Source: Hamiltosporidium magnivora (taxonomy: Eukaryota; Microsporidia; Dubosqiidae). Taken from it: a stretch of 23,740 bases of DNA. The notes below the pieces were generated by a model. That model searched no databases. It was not told the DNA's origin and saw only the letters and a list, made by a program, of their open reading frames with translations. Within the stretch, counting starts at the first letter, position 1. Each line of letters starts with the position of its first letter. Where the stretch lies: positions 1-23,740 of the forward strand of contig PITI01000084.1 of NCBI GenBank assembly GCA_004325065.1, in the 5' to 3' direction. A program made the position numbers and the translations under genes. Below, piece after piece: positions 18,573 through 23,740 of this stretch.

Positions 18573-19549
18573 TTAAATAATATTTTCAAATATCTGAACC
18601 ACTGTGTTATTCCCTCTAATTTCCAAGCTTGAGGAATTTTATTTTCGGCTATTTTGCTTAGTTAAGCTCTTTAAAATAGTGGTTACATTATTTTTCGAAT
18701 TTATTTGTTTAACACCTTCTTTCTCGTTTTAATTTATTTAAAGGGGTGTTATTCGGTATGTATTCTGGCTTCCTCAATAACAGTTGATGACGCCCTGTAC
18801 CCGATCGGTTTGAAATTTTGTTTACACTAATTCTTATTGGCGATCAAATGATATTGTCTCGAATGCTTTTTTCAATACGATGGACTATATTTATGCCTTT
18901 ATATTCATGGGTAGTTATATTTTTTTGAGATACATCAAGTGTGTTTTCTAATACAACCTTCCAGATTATCACACAAGGAATTATATCAATACTACATTTA
19001 TAGAGATGACCTGCCATAAGACTCCCGTTTCATACCACGCATAAATCTCTATGACTTAAATCTCATAAAGACCTTACATAATCTATTATAACATCCCATA
19101 TTAAATTCTTCTACTAAACTTTACCTTTAGCCTACTTAATATCCAGCAAATCTTTTCATCTTCAATCCCATATGTTCTGAAAAAATGTATATACATGATT
19201 TTTTTGTGGATAGCAACCGAATTAGACGAAAACCAAGAAATCTCAGTATAATATCAACAATTTGAAGTATGAAAATCATTGAAAAAAAAATGACAAATAA
19301 CACCTAAGTTTCGAAATTACACTTCCAGAAATATAAAATAGAATGAAGTATTAGAATTTTTTACTCTTTTATGGTGGGTTACACTTTTAATATGTATTCT
19401 AACTGGGATGTATAATTAAGAACGAGGTAAGACATGATAGTATAGGATATCATAATTGGGACTTTAAGTAATTTTAGATGCGGTGTTTTAGCATGGGGTA
19501 AATTGGGTTGTATGAAATACGGTAAAATATCTCTATGCAAGAAATAATA
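18573..19549 (-). pseudogene. Decayed, longer copy of repeat family 1
   Basis: Three minus-strand segments follow each other. Segment A (19136-19549) is 138 codons with only four stops including the last, e.g. PNLPHAKTPHLKLLKVPIMI. Segment B (18709-19029) is 107 codons with one internal TGA (18844-18846). It includes MAGHLYKCSIDIIPCVIIW, DVSQKNITTHEYKGINIVHR and SGTGRHQLLLRKPEYIPNN. Segment C ends at 18573 and aligns almost without gaps with the intact right-end frame: NEKEGVKQINSKNN against NEEDGVKTENTKNI, and both end in II before the stop. Between A and B an alternative frame reads YIHFFRTYGIEDEKICWIL, faintly like a retrotransposon gag helix. The family is unidentified; repeated occurrence suggests a mobile element. 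No intact start; two or more frameshifts. Confidence 0.65.
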
Positions 19550-19772
19550 TTATGGCAGGTCTAAAACCGCAAATGAAATAAAGTATTATAGGCTTTTAAA
19601 TTTAATATCTAAGCCTTTAGTTGCTGTTTCTCGGTTCTTTTTTTGGTAGTTTATGCCCATTGTGAAGTTTTATAGAGAACTACAAGATGTTCGTGTGTCA
19701 TACCCTAAAAAAGATATAATTTGTTTACTAATAAGTTCATACTTCCTAATTTTCATCGTTTTAATTATTTGA
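19548..19772 (+). pseudogene. Plus-strand coding relic with one nonsense codon
   Basis: One frame of 74 codons is interrupted only by TAG at 19647-19649 and ends with TGA at 19770-19772. It lacks an ATG at its head and includes GRSKTANEIKYYRLLNLISK and MPIVKFYRELQDVRVSYPKK. The first part has a loose likeness to the segment following the reverse transcriptase of Ty3/gypsy elements (KT..EI....L.N, then PL and a final aromatic FxW). This is too weak for a call. It abuts the minus-strand family-1 relic head to head. Confidence 0.4.
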
Positions 19773-20267
19773 GATAAATCTTAAGAAGATGATTCCTATT
19801 TCAACTAAAGTTATCAATTTAGTTTCTTGTATAAAATAAATTTATTTGTCTATTGCTCTAAATTTACATTGGTCTTATACAATGTCTAATCTTATTTCGC
19901 ATACTCATTTTAAGAAATTTTTAAACTAAATGACTCTTAATTTATTTTTTGGGATTAAAATTTATATATTAAGGCATTAAGTGTTCAATCTTACTATTTA
20001 TAATTGGCTTTTGGTCTAATTATGTCTGAATTTTTCCTCGACTTAGACATTTTTTTCTTTAAATGAATATAAATAATTAAATAAATTAAAAGGTGATATA
20101 TTAAAACAAAAATAAAGTTCTTATAATTTTATAGTTCTATTTAGAGTGATATAATAGCTGCGGTTTGCTATTTAAATTATTTCGGTAACAAATTAATCAA
20201 TATTCATATAATTTATAGATAAAAAACAATAAAAAAAATATTCAACGAAAAAAAATGATGTCAATCC
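19773..20267 (+). other. Upstream region of the third LRR gene
   Basis: AT-rich spacer without a gene. A small upstream ATG (20255-20257, read atgatgtcaatccatg) opens a 15-codon frame overlapping the first ATG of the LRR gene. If the mRNA starts far enough upstream, that short frame could affect start choice. Confidence 0.3.
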
Positions 20268-22754
20268 ATGTATTCTTTAATCAGCCTACAATTTTTTAGC
20301 ATCTTTTTTGCAAAAAATATAGAATATTTGTGTTTGAAAATTCAAAGGTGGATAATGAGATATTGGGCTTTATTTGCATTTTTATATAGCTTAAGTTTTT
20401 TGAAAGAAATAAATTGCGCATGCCAATCTAATAATGGTATAATAGAGTTTGCATTAATAGACATTAACTGGAGGAAAAGTATTGGAAGAGAAATAATTGC
20501 TAAGGTAGAATATTGGTTGTCTCGTTCGAATGAAAATGATAGATTTAGCTTTTGTTCTGGAAAACACCAATTTACTGCGAATAGGATATATCCGGCATTT
20601 TTTGTTTGCCCACATAGCCGTTCTTTTCTTAATCATGAACCGTTGCATATATATAGGGTGAATTATAAAGATGATTGGAAAGTAAAATTTCGTGTCTTAA
20701 ACGACTATTTATCGAAAAATTCAGGTAAACCATTTCTATTTTATGGCTCGTTTGATGTTTCATATCAATTATTAGGCGTTTTTGCTGGATATATATCAAA
20801 CGATTCGATTGTTTTATCTGAAAATTTATCATATGAACTTTTTTATAAGCTTATTAAAGTTTTAGATCTTTTAGATCCAATTAGCTGTGAGAATCTTGAT
20901 AAATTTTATTTGGCTTTATACAAAAATGGATTAATAAACTCTATTAGTTCTGCCGATATTTTGAATGACTTCTGTGACTATAAAACCAGATTATTTAGCG
21001 AACAAGGGCTGCAAACATCGTTTTTAGGTTTTTTTAGTGTCCTAAACGACTCATTAGACGCATGTTTAATTCCAAATATTTCCACTCTTTCACTATTTCA
21101 AAAAAAGGGTCAATACATAGATCGATGTTTTAGATATGCAAAAAATATACAGAGACTTGTTTTAAAAATATCTGCTTGCTCATTGGAATTGCTCATGTCC
21201 GCACTCGATGATAAAATGCGAATTTTTAATTGGTTGTTGACTGTTACAAAAATCGAAGGTTTCTATTTTGATGATACTGAAAATACTTATAACCCAATAA
21301 AATGTCAAAATGTGTGTGGTTTTATTAGACCCGAAATACCGATAAGGTCTTCGAATTTGTTAAAAGCAGTACCCCCGGAATTTTTCTTAAATCTAAGCGA
21401 AGCAAATCAACAAAGAATAACATATTTAAGATTCGTAAATATTGATATTTGCTTTGCTACGTTTCAAACCATTTTTGAGAAAAATAAAGTGTCTTTTTTG
21501 GAGGCGGCATATTGTTCGTCTGTTGAATGCCAGGAAATTACAAAATTTTTAGTAAAAATGCCAGATCTCAATATTTTCAAACTACGTGATATGGAAATGA
21601 GATCAGATGATGTGAATAGAATTCTTTTTTCCAAAATCAGGGTTTTGGTTTTAGATACATGTACAATATGTAATGATTCGGTCTGGTCACTCGAAAAAAA
21701 TTATATTTTTAAGTATGAAATAATAGAACATTTAAGAACATTGAGTGTTTTGTCGTCTAGACTTCCTGTAGATCTGATACAGTTGTTGTTGCGCTCTATG
21801 AATCTCGAAAATTTAAATATAAGCAACTTTGAATTTCTACCAGCGAATTCTTCTTTTTCTGTTGTAGCTTTTCAAGGAAAATGGAATTATTTACAGGTGG
21901 ATAAATATTTTCCAACTGATTATCTAAAGAGTTTTCTTAGAGGCTTTTCTGTGTCTTTTTTGAGTGTATGTGAGTCAAGGGTTTTTAGTGATATATTATT
22001 CTTTTTTAATACAGGCTATTTTAGTAGTTCCGTAAAATCGCTCGATCTAAGTGACAATTCGCTAACTGTTGATAATATGACTTTAATGAATAATTTTCGG
22101 AATCTACAGTATCTTAATCTTTCTGCTAGTCTTCCTCTAAACACGGATGATTTACCAAATCTGCGGATGTTTGATACATTAAGGGCCTTGGATATTTCAA
22201 GAAATAATATAACTTCGAAAAATTATGATTTTATTTCTAGATTCACTGTTTTAGAATCTCTTAGTATTTCAGAATCTAAAATAGAGAAAGGAACATGGAT
22301 AAATGTTTTTAATGATCAGTTGATTGCTTCGTTGGTTTCGTTAGATCTTTCAGGTGTGGATATGTATTTTTCTGATTTTGAAAAGATCCGATATTGTAAA
22401 AGACTTAAATATTTACATTTTAAAGTTGCAACCGATTGTTTTCTATTTCGCTATTTTAATATTTTAGGTTTAGCTGATATGAAAAAAAATTTGAATATTT
22501 TAAGTGTAGAAACAGATGGAAATATTTGTTTTGACGATCTTGTAAGATTAGCTGGTTTTTCAAATTTATCGGAAGTAAAGATTGAATGCAATACATTTCT
22601 CCCCGTAGGCCAAGAAAAATTCGAGAAATATGATTTTTTTAATCCTGAGTTTAGGCTCGAAATGGGTTTAAGACATTATAATCTGGATGTTAATGCCAAA
22701 GAGATTTTAAAAGAAATGTTTGACAATTATTCATTTTCAATTGTTAGTCATTAA
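20268..22754 (+). CDS. Secreted leucine-rich-repeat protein (828 aa)
   Basis: Intronless 828-residue frame. The first ATG gives a hydrophobic start (MYSLISLQFFSIFF). The ATG at codon 30 (20355) gives a textbook signal peptide (MRYWALFAFLYSLSF) ending at NCACQ, so the true start may be 20355. Residues 150-260 form an N-terminal region with the same position and pattern as in the other two genes (IVLSENLSYELFYKLIKVLD), but sequence similarity is weak. LRR-like units begin near residue 290. They are unmistakable at about 587-745, with LKSLDLSDN-type repeats: VKSLDLSDNSLT, LQYLNLSAS, LRALDISRNNIT, LESLSISESKI and LVSLDLSG. Spacing is 23 to 28 residues. Cysteines are frequent, as in an exported protein. 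Presumably host-facing or surface; ligand unknown. AATAAA lies 28 bases after the stop. Confidence 0.9.
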   Translation: MYSLISLQFFSIFFAKNIEYLCLKIQRWIMRYWALFAFLYSLSFLKEINCACQSNNGIIEFALIDINWRKSIGREIIAKVEYWLSRSNENDRFSFCSGKHQFTANRIYPAFFVCPHSRSFLNHEPLHIYRVNYKDDWKVKFRVLNDYLSKNSGKPFLFYGSFDVSYQLLGVFAGYISNDSIVLSENLSYELFYKLIKVLDLLDPISCENLDKFYLALYKNGLINSISSADILNDFCDYKTRLFSEQGLQTSFLGFFSVLNDSLDACLIPNISTLSLFQKKGQYIDRCFRYAKNIQRLVLKISACSLELLMSALDDKMRIFNWLLTVTKIEGFYFDDTENTYNPIKCQNVCGFIRPEIPIRSSNLLKAVPPEFFLNLSEANQQRITYLRFVNIDICFATFQTIFEKNKVSFLEAAYCSSVECQEITKFLVKMPDLNIFKLRDMEMRSDDVNRILFSKIRVLVLDTCTICNDSVWSLEKNYIFKYEIIEHLRTLSVLSSRLPVDLIQLLLRSMNLENLNISNFEFLPANSSFSVVAFQGKWNYLQVDKYFPTDYLKSFLRGFSVSFLSVCESRVFSDILFFFNTGYFSSSVKSLDLSDNSLTVDNMTLMNNFRNLQYLNLSASLPLNTDDLPNLRMFDTLRALDISRNNITSKNYDFISRFTVLESLSISESKIEKGTWINVFNDQLIASLVSLDLSGVDMYFSDFEKIRYCKRLKYLHFKVATDCFLFRYFNILGLADMKKNLNILSVETDGNICFDDLVRLAGFSNLSEVKIECNTFLPVGQEKFEKYDFFNPEFRLEMGLRHYNLDVNAKEILKEMFDNYSFSIVSH

Positions 22755-22781
22755 CCTTATATAAGTATGTTCTCTGTGATA

Positions 22782-22787
22782 AATAAA
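22782..22787 (+). terminator. Candidate polyadenylation signal
   Basis: AATAAA 28 bases downstream of the stop codon of the third LRR gene, followed by a T-rich tract. Plausible as a 3' processing signal, but the hexamer is common in AT-rich DNA. Confidence 0.35.
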
Positions 22788-22976
22788 GTTTAAGGTATTT
22801 TATTTAGATTTTTAAGTTCCTACTCTATTCAATTATATTTCTATAAATTCCTTAATCGGTTTTATTGATACATATACATATAGTATTATTACAAATGTTC
22901 CAAAGCTCCCGAAACTTTAAAAATCTATATGTATGAGAATAATTGCACAATAAATATCACTATATTTAAAAAATAA
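22788..22976. other. AT-rich spacer, nothing seen
   Basis: No feature supported. Confidence 0.4.
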
Positions 22977-23126
22977 GGAAACGTTTCTTTCAACATGCTA
23001 GATAACTTTCATAGATGTATTGGCCAAAAAATCAGAACTATTTATGGAAACTTTATTGGAAGATTTGTGACATAAGAAGAACACATAATTGTTTTTAGAA
23101 TGAAATTTTGGAAGAAAATGCGTTAG
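22977..23126 (+). pseudogene. Short plus-strand coding relic
   Basis: One frame of 49 codons carries a single internal TAA (23073-23075) and ends at TAG (23124-23126). It includes NMLDNFHRCIGQKIRTIYGN, FIGRFVT and, after the stop, EEHIIVFRMKFWKKMR. The composition is protein-like, but it is short. Family not recognised. Confidence 0.3.
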
Positions 23127-23429
23127 GAATATATTTAAAGAAATATAAGTTCATTTTTATGATTTCTATACAATAAAATAGGTTTTTTCGCTTAAATCCT
23201 AAAATATTAAAGTAAGATGAACAAAATATTTTAAATCAATATAACTCATGTCTTAAACTAGCTTTTTTAAAAAAAAATTTAACTAGGGATTTCAATGCAT
23301 TAGAAAGCAATTTTACACAAATTAATCACACACTGAAGTAAAATGAAATAAATACAGTGTTAGTCTGCTTATTGAGCTTATTGACCATGTTTTTTTAATA
23401 ATTTAAGGTGATGTATAAATTAAAGTCTT
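23127..23429. other. AT-rich spacer, nothing seen
   Basis: No feature supported. Confidence 0.4.
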
Positions 23430-23561
23430 TTTACTATAGAGACGATAGATGAACTTCGTCTTTATTTCGAGAAATATATGAGTATAAAATTGCTGAAAAA
23501 GTTGAAGATTTAATAAATATTTTATTTAATAAACCTCTGGGTTAACAAATTTTTCTCTTTT
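23430..23561 (-). repeat. 3' flank of the right-end family-1 copy
   Basis: Noncoding sequence after the stop of the right-end frame. It aligns in reverse complement with 152-300 at the left end and, for its first 50 bases, with the flank of the middle copy. An AATAAA occurs on the minus strand about 40 bases past the stop. Confidence 0.5.
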
Positions 23562-23740
23562 CTAAATAATTCTTTCCACCATTTCAACCACTTCTATTTC
23601 TTCCTCCAATTCCAACTCTTCATTTGTATAAATTGTTGGTTCCTTTGCTGTGGTTATACCATCCAAAATAAGGGGTAAAATATTTTTTGTATTTTCCGTT
23701 TTAACACCATCTTCCTCGTTGTCTACTTGCTTTAAAGGGG
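23562..23740 (-). CDS. C-terminal part of repeat family 1 protein (partial, intact frame)
   Basis: The minus strand is open from the window edge to a TAG at 23562-23564, giving the last 58 residues of a protein. It begins PLKQVDNEEDGVKTENTKN and ends in an acidic tail (EELELEEEIEVVEMVERII). Two decayed homologs occur in this window (1-151 and 18573-19549), so this may be the living or youngest copy. The body of the protein, by comparison with the middle copy, should lie beyond the edge and carry the segments related to RKPEYIPNN and VSQKNITTHEYKG. Function unknown; a mobile-element ORF is the likeliest class. The rest of the gene is outside the window. Confidence 0.6.
   Translation of the reverse strand, partial: PLKQVDNEEDGVKTENTKNILPLILDGITTAKEPTIYTNEELELEEEIEVVEMVERII

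Noticed and set aside
20454..20832. Minus-strand ORFs within the third LRR gene
   Set aside because: They are antisense shadows of the 828-residue gene.
1..23740. CRISPR array, operon or bacterial origin
   Set aside because: No regularly spaced repeats, no ribosome-binding sites, no operonic spacing; the composition and gene type are eukaryotic.

Overview
This window looks like gene-sparse, AT-rich eukaryotic DNA, most probably from a microsporidian parasite with an expanded genome. About three quarters of the bases are A or T by eye. The three large genes are intronless, read with the standard code, and encode secreted proteins with degenerate leucine-rich repeats (LRRs). Multi-copy secreted LRR families are known from several microsporidia. 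I see no rRNA, no intact tRNA and no conserved housekeeping gene, so the assignment rests on architecture and remains an inference.

Layout. Three large plus-strand genes are separated by 5 to 8 kb of AT-rich DNA: 2824-5142 (772 aa), 12757-15087 (776 aa) and 20268-22754 (828 aa). The first two are clear paralogs, about half identical over their last 146 residues. The third has the same plan (signal peptide, N-terminal domain, LRR-like C-terminal part), and its LRRs are the most canonical. A small 88-codon frame lies at 17079-17345.

The spacers are not uniform filler. They hold what look like many decayed genes: long frames broken by one or two stops, or lacking any ATG. The best supported are on the minus strand (797-1798, 5418-5723, 15287-15776, 18573-19549). 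Weaker ones include plus-strand relics at 1989-2386, 6777-8066 and 19548-19772.

Two dispersed repeat families are visible. Family 1 is an unidentified protein-coding element with an acidic C-terminus. It has three copies: a decayed plus-strand copy at the extreme left end, a decayed minus-strand copy at 18573-19549, and a minus-strand copy with an intact frame running off the right end. The outer two point inward, so the window is bounded by an inverted pair, as expected if an assembly broke in repeats. Family 2 is a noncoding element of about 190 bp with two copies in opposite orientation (9345-9545 and 16300-16495), about 80% identical in the core. One copy is flanked by a tRNA-like B box, which suggests a tRNA-derived SINE.

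The genes do not form a pathway visible from sequence. The picture is a region of secreted, probably host-facing LRR proteins made by duplication, embedded in transposon debris and dead gene copies.
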